A stretch of 64,000 bases of DNA, taken from the NCBI GenBank assembly GCA_902729315.2, contig LR746279.1, positions 3,066,501 through 3,130,500 on the forward strand, given 5' to 3'. The position numbers and the translations under genes were made by a program. Of this stretch, positions 1-13,429 are shown one piece after another. The notes under the pieces were generated by a model, which worked only from the letters and a program-made list of their open reading frames with translations, was not told where the DNA came from and made no database searches. Position 1 is the first letter of the stretch; the number at the start of each line of letters is the position of its first letter. This DNA is from Spirodela intermedia (taxonomy: Eukaryota; Streptophyta; Magnoliopsida; Alismatales; Araceae).

Positions 1-1039
1 ACCATCCTAAGACTTGGTAGGCATTTAGGGTAGTCCATCATGCCAAAGTTGAACTGTGGGCAATACTTTCCTGAACATCGTTCAGTTCTGAGTTCCAGTA
101 CGTTTGTTTGCTTGCTTACTGTAGATGCGACTTTTTTTCCAGATATATCCATCATTTGGGGATCAGTATGGAGAGCGCCAGACTCTTTGATGTCACTTAT
201 TCTTGCCTTTTTTGTTACTTTTCTTTCCCCAAATGGCAAAATTACTTGGGAGTTCACTTTTATCTGATTCACTCCCCCAAATCGCAGTGTGCCATACTCT
301 TTAGTCTGGCCTTATGTGGTTTCTCTATGCAGAAAAGCTGAAAGTCACAGGATCTCATGCAAAGGGAGGAAAGCACCGTGATTGATGTGAGGATCCATTT
401 AACATACTTTAATTCAGCAAAACTTACTTCAGAAGTTTTGCTGGGCAGAAGCATCGAATGTACTGGCAACGTAGATCTTCTGGATGTCGAGGATCTCATG
501 CAAAGGTAGGAAAGCACCGTGACTGACGTGAGGATTCCATCCCACCTTGCACAGGCTGTGATGGTTCTGAATGAGTCAGAATTCGATGAAAGCCATCAAG
601 AGATTTGCCTCGACATAGATAACATGTCATATGTAGTCAGATGGTCGGACCCAGTCCTCTGGTCAACTCATTATGGGAATGATTTATCTGCTCCTGCCAG
701 AGAAGTTGCAACTGAAGGACTGGATTGGGAATGTGAGCACAGGGCTGGCCGAGGACACTGTGCAGAAAAACTTGAAGCAATGGAAATATCTATCTCTGCA
801 GCCTGCAAGGCAGAATCTTACAGTATTTTCCCAGTAAATTACCAAGAGACCATCCAGTCATCCATGTATCTCACAATTTTCTCTGGCATTCACTCCTTTA
901 TGCATGGCAGAAAGATTATGCCGATGGGGAAGATCTGCAGGTGTTGACCTGTGGGCATGACTCCTACACTTGTTGTGTTGGAAAATGGTTGATTTAGAAG
1001 AAAGTCACCTCAATCTGAAAGAAAACGACCTTGTTTACC
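1..1039 (+). pseudogene. RING-H2 E3 ligase pseudogene, copy A (5' part outside window)
   Basis: This is the 3' half of an MBR/RHG1A-type RING-H2 ligase gene, starting inside the intron before exon 4; the intron matches copy B from about 36,222. Exon 4 (333-386) keeps the family length of 54 bases but has TGA as its third codon. The 3' part of that exon is repeated 141 bases downstream, near 490-528. Exon 5 (555-635) still reads LDIDNMSY, the family signature before the RING domain. Exon 6 (about 700-836) has lost its CxxC pair. Exon 7 (about 910-1039) reads CGHDSYTCC instead of CGHDFHASC, then hits TAG and lacks the last Cys pair. The intron donor after exon 6 has also lost a G. Function is gone as far as the sequence shows. 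Its identity rests on alignment to the intact copy F. Confidence 0.85.
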
Positions 1040-1560
<521 letters not shown>

Positions 1561-1744
1561 CACTCTCTTCTTTTCGGTTGCACTAACATTTTGTCTCCCA
1601 GGAGTCGACCCTCCAACGACCTCAACTCAGCTAAGAACCTATTATTGAAAATGATGAAATAATTTTCTTCAGTTATTTGCAAACGACCTCAAGGAATAAT
1701 GAGCAGTAGAGAGGAGGGGAAAAAATATTGGCTAATTTTCTAAC

Positions 1745-2821
1745 TATGAAACATAGAACCCTTCTTTAGAGTCAAAATTCATTTTTTTATCTATTTAACT
1801 TATAATTATCTTATAAAGAACTAGTCAACAATCAAGTTGTTAGAATCATTGGATCATCAATAAAAATATCATCAACACAATTTGTAGAGCATCATTATTA
1901 GTTTATGAAAGGTTTTAGATGAAAAAATTGTGTATTTTAAATGAAATTATCTTTGATTGATCAACGAATGCATTGTTGTCAATAACAAGATGATTTATCA
2001 AGAAATAAGTTACCGTCTCTTCAAAGTATACTAATGTGTATCAGCCTTTTCTTGTTGCACAAACATGAGGATAAAGTTTCTTAAAACATACTTTACTATT
2101 GCCTAACTCATCTTTGTTGAGTGACAATCATTGGAGATCCAAACATTATCAAACTTTCGCTCCACCAAATGATAGTCATTAGAGATGTTTTATTGATCTA
2201 TTTCATCAATTTTTAGATTTTGCAAGATGATCTAGATACTACCCACATCATACATGACTAAGGAAAGCTTCTAGGGTTGTGGACATTGTACAAAAGATAT
2301 TCTCAAGCACTCAAAATTTTGATGCTTACATTTATATGTTGGAACAATTTGTTTATTATTTTAAACTTATTCTCCAAAATAGTGAAATTTTATGTGATTT
2401 TAAGTTTCAAAACTCATTGTTAGTCAATTATGATTCTTTTGATTTTGATATATCTTAATTTGATGAATTAAATCATTTGTAATCCCTTACGAAATAATCA
2501 TCAGATGGAACATTGTTTTCACTTGATTTGTGCATTTATTGAGGGTGTTGATGTCATCACCTAAATTTTTATTTTTCATAAATTTCAAAAATAGATTTAA
2601 AATAATAAAAAATATATTCTTTGAAACAATTTTAACATTTTACATGATATTATCTTACACAAAAATTCTTATTATTTCTAGAGCCTTTTATCAACTTATA
2701 ATTAATATATTAACAGTGAAATGTTTTTAAAAATCTAAAAACTAATACTTTTTAGTTTTATAAATTTAAAATTTACGTGATTTATTATACAACGATTAAA
2801 CCACAAAAAAAATTTGTGTCA
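1745..2821 (+). mobile_element. LTR of large retroelement family, 5'-truncated
   Basis: This AT-rich sequence aligns with the last two thirds of the complete solo LTR at 61,438-63,145 and with copies at 4,523 and 30,287. Shared landmarks are the block around 'agagtcaaaattcat' near 1,770 and an end that reads GATTAAACCA..GTGTCA at 2,794-2,821. It lies about 1.7 kb before a second LTR copy in the same orientation, so I read it as the 5' LTR of an element reaching to about 6 kb. The first 600 bases of the LTR are missing. Confidence 0.7.
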
Positions 2822-4522
2822 TTAATTGGGATGTATTACATAATATTTGGTATTTTTCTCTTAAGGTACATAGAAAAACCTAACTTTTTATGTTATTAAA
2901 GATCTATAAAAATCAATGATTAGATCAAAGTAGGGTAACTTGTCCTTAGACATTTTTATGATTATGACATACCCAATCAAAGTGAAGCTTTCCATTATGA
3001 TTATAGATCATTTAATTCATTGTCTCATCCTAGATTTGGAGTTCAATTAAGCCCTCTTGATAATTTTTCTATAGCCCCTCCCCAGCACCTTACAAACCTA
3101 CATCATCCTATCACCAAGACAATCTAAATCATATAGTTTTCACTTTAGTGCTCAACGTGCTTCACCCACATTTGAGGAATAGCTTATGGACCAAAATACA
3201 CATTGGATTTAATTTTGTCAATCTATGATGGAATATTTGAGAATTACTTAAGAATTTCTAGATAGATAACAAGAACTAATAAATTAAATGATAGAAATAA
3301 AGAAGCAATGTAGTGTCCACAATAAACAGAATTATTACTCACCTATTTTAGAGAGTTTAAATCTTCAAAATCAGTTCTCATATCGTCAATGTGATAATAT
3401 AGATATATCTTCTTGTCCTTTAGAAACATCAATCCTTGAGCATCAACATTAGGAGGAAAGGAAAATATTAAACTAAAAGGATAGTAATAATGTTTTTATT
3501 GAAATCATTTATTGCTCATGATTGACGGGTGAATATAGTAAGAATGATGAGAAGGAAGAACTTTTTGATGAAGAAACAATAGTTGATTATGAAAAAAAAC
3601 ATTCAATTTTTAGTAGAAGAGAGAAGAAAAGACAAAATGAAGAAAAATAAATTTCAAGTGAGAAAAAATCAATTGATTAAAGAGATGTAGCAAACAAAAC
3701 TAAAAAAATCTAATCAGCATTTTGTAGCAATGGATTTTAATAGGGATAATGATGGTGCAGATCATGTATAAAAATTAGAGGACGAGGAGCTTGATAAATG
3801 GAGAAATGAAAATCTAGAAAAAGAGTTGACTTAACTAATGAGGAGGAACTAAAATGATGAATATGAATATATAGATAATTTAGGGAGAGAAAATTTAAGC
3901 TTGAATGAATTCATTGAATTTAATATTAAAGTTGACACTTTTTCATCCCTCAAAAACTACAACCTTCTAGAGCTAAGTCTAGTCTTCTGAGTACACATGA
4001 AGGATGTGAGACATCATTCTCATTGTCAAAATTCATTTGTAGAAGAAAAATAAAAAGACAGAGAAACAACCTTGAAAATGAAGAGTATACATAAAAGTGT
4101 GAGACATCATTCTCATTGTTAAAATTTGTTTATAGGAAAAGTTATCTATTCATTGTAGAAAAAGACGAGAAAAATATAGTAAAAATTAAAATATAAATTA
4201 AGAGAAAAAAGGAAGAGAAGATCATAATTATTCTTGAATGAGTCTTTGATAATCTGATCATCTTGTGATTTATTTCTATGAGTGAAGAAGTGATAATTAT
4301 GTGATTAGAAGAAGTGAAAATTTGATTCCTATTTTGACAAGTGTTTAAATAGTTAAATGATTAGCATCATTTTTTATTACTTGATATAAAAATTCAAGAT
4401 ATCTACAGATGCATCATTTTTAATTGTATCTTCTTGCATTAAAAATGATGTTTGAATCTTTTAGTATTAAGCAATGTTCGTATTTCCATTGCTAAGGGAA
4501 TAATAGTGACTTAAGTTGGGGG
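2822..4522 (+). mobile_element. internal region of the LTR element, no polymerase seen
   Basis: This 1.7-kb AT-rich interior lies between two direct LTR copies and ends in a polypurine-like tract, AAGTTGGGGG at 4,513-4,522, directly before the TG of the next LTR. I find no integrase, reverse transcriptase or protease motif on either strand. A stop-broken stretch at 3,040-3,450 weakly recalls the Gln-rich middle of a Ty3/gypsy gag protein. A direct repeat beginning TGTGAGACATCATTCTCATT occurs near 4,005 and 4,098. The element looks non-autonomous or internally deleted. Confidence 0.55.
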
Positions 4523-6010
4523 TGTAATATGTATTTATTATTGTGAGTTAATAATAGTCTAAATATTTATTTTATGAATTAATAATGATAAACATACACT
4601 TATTTACATAAATAGAGAAAATGGGTTTTTACTGAACTAATGTGAATTTTTTGCTAGTTATGTGATTTTATGTGAAATTATATAATTTTAATATTCATAT
4701 TTTTGAGATGAAGAAAAATAAAATTAAAAACTGAAAAAAATAGGAGACCCACTAACTAGTTGGGACTTAGCAATTGACCTAAAGGGTGTCGCACATAGGT
4801 CGGAAACACAATCAGGGAAACCATGAGCTCGAGACTCAATTGGCTAGAGACCAATGAAGAGCACAAGTGCATCACTCTCTTTCATGTCACTAGGAATTCA
4901 GCCAAGTGTGGGGCAAGGAGTGTTCATATATGTGTCTATGTGGGGACAAATCACCTGATTTCATGTGACCTCTCCTTAGGGGTCATAGCCACTATGATTT
5001 TAAGAGAGTACATTTGACTAAAGACATGGTACAAATATATTCATTTTAAATATCAAGAAACAACCAACATGGGACTAAAACCCACACCCGGTGTTTTAAG
5101 TATTTTAATACCAGAAATTTCCTTGTACTATAAGAATTAAATGTGCCCATGACATTACTAGGTCAAGATTATGTAGGTAATTCATTAATCCTCTCTCACA
5201 TAGCTAGGCGACTAGTAAAGATTTGAATCCTACTAGAGTCAAAATTTATATTTTTATCTATTTAAATTATGATTTTCTTACAAAGCATGGATTAACAATT
5301 ATGCTACAAAAATTACTGAATTATCAACAAAAATATCATAAACATGATTTGCAAAATATTGTTACTAACTAACAAAGGATTTTAGATGAAAAGATCATGA
5401 ATTCATTGAGGAAATGATCTCTAGTTGATCGACAAATATACTATCATTAAAAACAAGGTGATCTGTCGAGAAAATGAGTCATGACCTCCTCAAAACAAAC
5501 AAAGTAAAAAATGAGCCTCCTCTCACTAAGCATACTAGAGGAAACAGCTTCTTGAGATGCACCTCAGCTTCATCCAATTCATCTCTACCAAGTGATAGCC
5601 ATTAAAGATTCAAATGCCATTGAACTTTTGCTCTGCTAAGTGATAGTTGCTGAAGATGCTTTATCGACTCATCTTATCAATTTTTAGACTTTTCAAGAAG
5701 TTTAAAGATTTCTCACATCATGCATGTCTAAGAAGAATCTTTGAGGTCCTAGACATTACGCAAAAATCATCTTGAATGCTCAAAATTTTAGTAATCACCA
5801 TTATGATGTCAAAACTATCTTTGTAGTTTTAAAGTTAATTATTATTTAAATTAATAAAATTTTGTGTGATTTAAAATTTCAAAATTCTTCTTTAGTCAAC
5901 TACAATTCTTTTCGCTTTTATAGATTCTTACAAAATAATCATCAAGTAGAACTCTATTTACTCCCGAATCTCATTTGTCAAGGGTGCTAAGGTCATCATG
6001 ATGCTAGACA
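4523..6010 (+). mobile_element. 3' LTR of the same element
   Basis: The LTR begins TGTAATATG directly after the polypurine-like tract at 4,513-4,522. It aligns with 30,287 onward and 61,438 onward, including the shared 'GAGTTAATAAT' near the start and the block 'agagtcaaaatttatatttttatct' near 5,235. Similarity to the other copies fades after about 6,010, so the true 3' end is not placed. Confidence 0.7.
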
Positions 6011-7689
6011 CCCATACTTTTTGCATGAATATTGGACAACATGAGGAAAGTGAGGAAATGATAGTTTGGAGAACATAAGCAGTGGGATGAAGGCAATGGA
6101 ACAAGCTAATAGATTGATCACAGCTTAAAAAAGAATGGAGGCTAGTGAAGCTCAGAATAATTAATAGAAGAAAAGAAGATAATGGCCAATGTCCAACAGT
6201 CATTGCCCACTCGCCATGCGAGGACAAAGGGATGAAGGGACAACCCCTACTCAGTTTTGACTTAACTAGTTAGAAGACTCAAATCAAATAGGTGACCAAC
6301 TCAAGAGAAGGGGCAAGATCATGTGAAGTCATAGCCCAAGATTAAATGGATCCCATGTAAGGTAAAGGAGTGACCCAATACAAGGATGGCACGAAGAGGT
6401 CTAACAGTGGCCAATGTCAAACTACCAACAAGCAACAGCCTAAGCCCATTTACGTGAAGAGAAGAGGGAGGTCCACACCAACAGCCCAACTCGAGTAGAA
6501 GGCAGCCCACATACACCCAACATCTAAAAGAAGGTGGAGTCATACGTATCAACCAACATACATGTGGCCTCCTACCTGCTCTCTCCTAGGGAGAGATGTA
6601 CCCTAATGAGGAGACATTCTCAAATGCTGTATTTTTCATTCAATTATCAACTGAAATCCTTTTAAAGAAATCTTAAACCTAAAATGAGTTAATGGTTAGA
6701 ACCTACTTGTCCTTATTGATTTCTGAACTAAAGTAATTTGAAAATATTTCTGAAAGATAAAATAATAAATTATAAATATTAAGCATATTATCATGTAAAT
6801 TATGAGAGTTATCACTTTTTGACCAACCCCTAGCTCACTAGGTTGATTATGGAATGGCTTCGTATTAGTTTTATTTTCACAAAGGAAAGCTATCTAATTG
6901 TGGAAGATGTTGACATTTAAAATCAGTCAAGAACGTTTACCTTTTGATCAAATGTTGTGGGTCAATTTGTTGCCTTTTAGACATTTTACAAAGTTTCAAC
7001 TAGTGTTCAATTTCTTGATAGTTATATGCATAAGTTATTAGAGAGAAACTTTAGGTAGTAAAGAGGTTAGGAATCACTATTCTAAATAAATTAGCTATTG
7101 AAGAGGGGGTGAATTTATATCGAATTTTTATCTGAAAATATCCTTTATTTTTTACTATTTCTGAATGTTAAAATTCTAAATTCAGTTAGAAAAATGAATA
7201 ATTAAAAATCAATAAAGCATTTCCTTGATCGGTTATATATCCTATTAAGTAGACTCTATACATGTAATTGTGAAGCACTAACATATATATATATATGAAG
7301 CTTATTTGTTGAAATGAGTTCAATAAGAATCAATGAACATTAAAATCGAACTAATAATGAGTCCCTAAATAATTAATGATTTTAAATTTAAAATTAACCT
7401 AAATAAAGCACATACATAAGGTAGGTATCTATATGAGACTCACACATTTTTTGAATTGTCATCTATACATTTAACATCATGACCATATATTCCTCATTAT
7501 ATTACACTGAATTAGCTTTCACACATTTGTTCAAAATAATATTCAATTGTATTTCTTTAGTAATGAATATTGTGTATAATTAATCTATTTATCTATTCAA
7601 TGTGTTCTTGTCAACATCAAAAAATTGTATATGTTTACTTAATGTTACAACACTTCTCTTTTTAGATTTGCTAATCAATAATGATGAGG
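6011..7689. other. gene-free stretch
   Basis: I see no gene here. It holds a slightly GC-richer patch (about 6,180-6,600) after the LTR and then AT-rich sequence with a short TA run near 7,285. Open frames in the patch show no family motif. Confidence 0.5.
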
Positions 7690-8350
7690 TATGTCCTGAT
7701 TATTAGTGTTACTCTACAGAGAAAACTCCCAAGATAGATAACACCTCAATCATTTGGTTAGATGATTCTCTCATGTCTCTATAAGTGGTGAAGAAGAAAT
7801 TACTTTGAAATGGTGTCAAACTTGAATAACTAGACAAGTCGAATTCATGGAGGGTCATATTTTATCTTCAGTTTCAATTGTGTGGACAAGAAAGAAACAG
7901 AGTGAGAGGACGATCAGATGCGAGACATTTATGTTAAAAGATTCGCTCATAGATTATATTTTCTAGGAGTCAAACATCTAACTAGTTGAACTGTCGACCA
8001 TCAATGCTAAACTACTCAACGATTTGCAGATTGCAGCTGCCATGTCATTTATGAGCTCATATGCTCTGAAGTGATTTCCCACATGGACTTCCTAAGATCT
8101 TGGTGGCCCCTAGAAAATCTACAGGGGCTTGACCTACTATTCAAAATGAGTGGGCTGGGAGTCTTCTTCTTCTCTCTCTCAAATGGTGAGCCCCACTTTG
8201 TGAACAACAATGAAACAGAGAGAGAAGATTTGTTCATAGCATTCTGCCATCAATCACTACTAGGTCTTTAAACAAAATAAGGCATGCCATCAGCCAAATT
8301 CATCACCGAAAAGCCAAGAAATCGTCAATTGATTCCTGGGGGTTAGCACA
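7690..8350. repeat. dispersed segment, paired with 22,385-23,960
   Basis: This segment is matched piecewise by 22,385-22,500 and 23,220-23,960 on the same strand. Shared landmarks are 'ttgattattagtgtt' against 'cctgattattagtgtt', 'atagattatattttc' and 'catgtcatttatgagctca' (about 8,042 and 23,624). A further match runs from 'gccatcagccaa' to 'aagaaat' near 8,290 and 23,910. I recognise no coding domain. It may be a decayed gene flank or a repeat family. Confidence 0.6.
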
Positions 8351-8479
8351 AAGAGAGTTGTACAAGAAAACTAGGGGAACGAGGGCAACAATAGAAGCTA
8401 TTAGTTCGCACACAGACCTAACCCTTCGTGGCAACTAGTCGTTGCTGCCACCAACATTGAGCATGAAGGTATTAGTCAT

Positions 8480-11400
8480 GTCAACCGTTATAACTCATTT
8501 GGAGGTTGTGTAGAGAGAGAACGAGGGTGGTTGTCATGATCACATCTGATATGTGTGGGCTTGGTTACAGATTGAGATGCTTCCTTTTAGGGAGCAGTTA
8601 TTTTTTTCTATTCACTATAAATAGGGTATGTATTTCTTTTTTTTTATTACTACAGACGATGAATTTTCTTTTGATTCTATTCTCTCTCTCCATCAACTTT
8701 ATTCTATTTCTTAGTATCTTCTCTCTCTTCTATTGTTGGTGAAGTCATTATAGAAGGAGATAAGAGTCCATTGTTACTCTTTAGTGTGTGAGTCATCTCA
8801 AGGGCATGAAGATGTAGAATTGAGGTGTATGGTGAATGTCTTGTTTTTATCAAGATTTTTGATAGCTTGATAATTTTTTTTCTATTTGTTTTCATTGATA
8901 TTCAAAAATTGAGTTTCTACTATTATTGTGATCTTACACTTACATATTTTATCTTACAAGTAGTATCAGATTATTAATTTAATTATTTTAGATTTACTAT
9001 GGCTTCTAAGGTGCTTACTAACATCTAGAAATTAGACAAGTCTTATAACTTTAATCTCTAGAAACATCGTTTGTATGAAATTAGATTTTTATAATGAGAA
9101 CAAAGTTATTATTTCACTTGTTTCTCTCTTTGATTCATATGATCATCTTATTATGACTTTGTTACATGACAATACAACATCCATTTTCAAAAGATATTAT
9201 TGACTCATTGATAGAGTATTATCATCAGAAGAAGTATGTTGGTGAAGCTCGTAGTGAAAGTTTATATGTGAAGGGTGGAAGAGAATGTGAAAGTTTGAAA
9301 GAGAAAGGATCATTAGGAGATGAGAAGAGCCAATTCAAGTCATAGACAAATTTGTTAGAAAACTAAATTTATCACAATTGTCATGAGAAGGGACACTTGC
9401 GAAGAGATTATCTAAAGAACTAAAGTGATAAAACAATAAAAGGTGAATCTAGTTCAGCTAATGTTGTGAAGGTTGAGGACAGAGAAGACAGTGAAATCTA
9501 TTCTGAACTTGTTGTAGTTGAAGAATTGTCGTATATATGAATTATTGATATCGGTTGTTCTTATCATATGTGTCCTAATGTTGATTGGTTTGACTCATAT
9601 AGAAATTATTTTTATGAGAAATAATACAGCTTGCAAAGTTGTATGCATTGATTTGGTGAAGGTTTAGATAGTAGACAGAGTGGTTTGAGAACTTGAAAAT
9701 ATTCATCATGTTCTAATATTGCATCAAAATTTGATTTCACTTAGAGTATTGGAGGCAAATGAATGTTGCTTCAAAGAAGAGAATGAGATCCTCAAGATTA
9801 TAAAGAGATTGCTTATTGTGATAAAGGGAAGACGTCAACAAATGAATATTTATAAACTTACAACAAGTATTGTTATAGGTGGAGCTTATATTACAACACC
9901 GGATGATTCCATGATTAATGACACACTTTTATGACATTTGCAATTGAGTCATATGAGTGAGATAGATATGTAGAAATTAAATACATGAGAACTATTACCT
10001 AGTGTAAGAACTTACAAATTCAAATTTTTATAAGTACTATATTATGAGAAAATAATGTAGAGTGACATTCAAGATAGTAAAACATGATATAGGTGGTGTA
10101 CTAAATTATGTTCATTCAGATATGTGTGATCCGATTGATGGGACGTTGATAGATGATGCTCGATATTTTTTGACCTTTGTTGATGATTTTTTTAAGAAAG
10201 TCTTAGTATTTTTCTTGAAGCACAAGTTTGTAGTATTTGCAAAGTTCAAGACTTAGTATATAAAGGTAGAGAATCAGATAGGGAGGAAGATCAAAGTCTT
10301 ACGAACTCACAATAGGACAAAATTTAAGAATTTTGAATTTGATCAATTTTGTGATGAGCATGATATTCAATGTCATTATACGGTGAAGAAGACTTTGTAG
10401 CAAAATAGTGTTGCTGAACGGATGAATCGCATGATTACTGAGAGAGCATAGTATTTACAATTGAATGCCGACTTACTCAAAGAATTTTTAGGCGGAAGTT
10501 ATGAGTATGACATCTTTTTTGGTGAATAAAACACCAAATTCTGCTCTTTATGGGAAAGTTCTTAAAGAGGTATGGATTAGAAATCTTGTTGACTATTTAA
10601 ATGTGCATATATTTAGATGTTCAGGATATGTTCTTACACATGCTGATGAGAGATTGAAGTTAGATCCAAAGTCGAAGAATGTATCTTCTTGGGCTACAAC
10701 ACTAACATGAAGTGAAGAGATATTGATTTTGGGATTTAGAGACGAATAAAATTATTTTCAGTAGGGATATGATTTTTGATGAAGATCACATGTTGAAGTC
10801 TTTTTTTACAAAACAGAAGGTTCAAAAATCTAATGATATTTGAGTTGTTAACAAAGGTTAAAGGTAGAGATTGTGCAAAGTTTTCCTAATTTTGTTGTGA
10901 GTGAAGATCGAGTTGTAAAATCATCATATGTTCTTGATTATATTAGTACTAAATAGAGTAGACATGATGTAAGGCTTCCTACTTGTCTTGATGATTATGT
11001 TACCTTTGTATTATTTGTAAGAGATGGTGAGCCCACAATTTTTCAAAAGGTAATTAGTTGTCTTAAAAAGGAAAAGTGGATGCAAGCGATGTCGGAGAAA
11101 CAAGCATCTTAGACAAGAACCACACTTAAGAATTAGTAGATCTTCTTGCATGAAAGCGAGTTATTAGGGTATAAATAGATGTATAAGAAAAAGTCACTAA
11201 TGATTGATGGTAATCAATCACAATACAAGACAAAGTTTATTGTAAAAGACTTTATATAAGTAGAGAATTGATTATATAAAGATCTTTTCATCTGTTGTGA
11301 AATACATGTCTATTCGTTGTTAACCATTATCGTACATGAAGATATAAAACTTGAGTAGTTAGATGTGAAGACGGCATTCCTTCATAGAGATTCTGAGGAG

Positions 11401-11917
11401 ATTATTTACATGCAATAGTTAGAGGATTTCATTGTGTAGGGGTCAGAATATCTTGTTTGTCAACTAAAAAAATCTTTTTATAAGTTGAAACAGACATTAA
11501 GACAATAGTATAAGAAGTTTGACTCTTATATGTTGAAGATTGAGTAATATATGAGTTGCAATTTTGACTATTATATTTATATGAAGATATGTGATAATAG
11601 TGTTTGTTTAGTTGAGTTTCTCAAAGAATTAATTGAAATTTGCTTCAAATTAGTTAAGATCCATGTTGTTATAATATCTTTGCCATTAAGCTCGCAAAGA
11701 ATTCAGTCTTCCACAATCGATCAAAGCACATAAAGATTCGTTACCACTATGTGCAGAGTTGTGATGAAGATGGTAAAGTTGAAGTTGTTTATGTGCCTAC
11801 TAATAAACAGTGAGCAGACATTCTCACAAAGACTCTTGGAAGGGTTAAATTTTTGAGTTTTTGGGAGCTAATTGGAGTGAAGGACATGACGGAACAGCAT
11901 CGAGCTTAAGGAGGAGA
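8480..11917 (+). mobile_element. degenerate Ty1/copia retrotransposon (Tnt1-like order)
   Basis: The domains appear in copia order but with many stops. A 5' LTR-like region holds a TATA box (TATAAATA, 8,617-8,624) and ends near 8,958. A tRNA-Met-like primer site (TAGTATCAGA) follows at 8,961. A gag remnant has a ruined zinc knuckle near 9,367-9,408, with Cys to Tyr at two ligands. Protease reads DIGCSYHM where DSG is expected (about 9,544). The integrase core (about 10,062-10,450) keeps VHSDMC, FVDDFFKKV and a broken DNG region. Reverse transcriptase (about 11,330-11,520) keeps LDVKTAFLH and VCQLKKSFYKLKQ. The RNase H tail (about 11,700-11,830) keeps SKHIKIRYH and the ADILTK signature with a stop before it. 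Nothing here can make a working polyprotein. Confidence 0.88.
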
Positions 11918-12298
11918 ATGTTGGAATTAATCTTGACGTTGTGATCTTCGCAATCAATCAAGTCAGCCCCGCCTCAATTCATGTGTTATTTTTGAATTCC
12001 TTGTATTTCTCTTTCCTTTGAATGATTCAATTACAGCCGTCCGTTATGAAGTTATAACGACTGTGATTGCGTCTGAATGGTAGCGCTTGCAGTAACTGCC
12101 TTAACGGCGTTACTGTACAAGGTGTTCGACCTAGTCCTATAAGAGAATCAGTTTGATGACTGATTTCTTATGCTAATTGTTTTTTCAAATTTAGTTTAAT
12201 TGTTCTCGGCGTTCTGCTGTTTCTCCATTCTTCTTGGGTTCTTGAGTTCTAAAGAAGAGTCGTAAAGTTAGATTCTTCAGTCTTTCTTCAACCACGTC
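11918..12298 (+). mobile_element. putative 3' LTR of the copia element
   Basis: The interval starts TGTTGGAATTAATC directly after the purine-rich AAGGAGGAGAA tract, as copia 3' LTRs commonly do. It ends where ABC-transporter coding sequence begins abruptly. It does not align clearly with the supposed 5' LTR at 8,480-8,958, so either the LTRs have diverged greatly or one belongs to another element. The boundary is inferred. Confidence 0.5.
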
Positions 12299-13385
12299 GT
12301 GTAGGAGGCACTGGACCGGGTCATAAGGAACCGCACCACCGTCATCGTCGCCCACCGCCTCCGCACCGTCAGGAACGCCGACAACATCGTCATCGTCCAA
12401 CGGGGGCGCATCGTCGAGCAAGGCACGCCGTCGTCTTCTGCAATACCTGCAAGGACCGGATTTCACCGTCGACAGTGCCGGAGTCTGACGTAGGGTCGCA
12501 CGAGGAGCTACTCAAGGACCCGGAGGGAGCCTACTGCATGCTCATCCGCCCGCAGGAGGAGGAGAAGGGGGAGTCGCACGCTGATCAGAGGAGCAGGTCG
12601 TCGATGGAGATCCGCCGCAGTCGAGCCAGATCCGATGCTCCATCAGCCTGGTATCCTCGAGGGGAAACAGCAGCCGCCACTCGTTCTCGGTGCCCTTTGT
12701 CGTGCCGGTGGGGCTCGGCATCTACGACGGTGAGGCGGCTCCCAGGGAGGAGGAGGCGCCGGAGGAGCTCCACGGCGAGCCGTCGTCGGCCGCCCCCTCG
12801 CCGCCATCCGTCTCCCGCCTCGCCGCCATGAACAAGCCGGAGATTCCGGTACTGCTGCTGGGGGCGATCTCCGCGGCGGTGGCCGGCGTCATCATGCCGG
12901 TGTTCGGGCTAGTGCTGTCCAGAACAATCGAGACGTTGTACAAGCCGGCGGGCGATCTGAAGAAGGGCACGAGGTTCTTCGCTCTGATCTTCACCGTCCT
13001 CGGGTTGGTCTCCTTGGTGTCCCTCCCGGCGATGTCCTACTTCTTCGCGTTGGCGGCGGCCTGGCTGATCAAGAGGATCAGGATGAAAACCTTCGAAAAG
13101 GTGGTCAACATGGAGGTGGCCTGGTTCGACGAGGAGGCAAACTCGAGCGGTGCGCCCGGCGCGAGGCTCTCGGTGGACGCCGCAGCGATCCGAAGCCTCG
13201 TGGGCGACGCGCTCGCCACGGTGGTGCAGAACTTGGCGACCATGCTGGCCGGCCTGATCATCGCCTTCATGGCTAGCTGGTAGCTCTCCCTCATCGTCCT
13301 CGGCTTGCTGCCGCCCATCGGTCTCAACAGCTGGGTTCAGATGATGTTCATCAAGGGTTTCGGTGCTGATTCAAGGGTAATCTTG

Positions 13386-13429
<44 letters not shown>

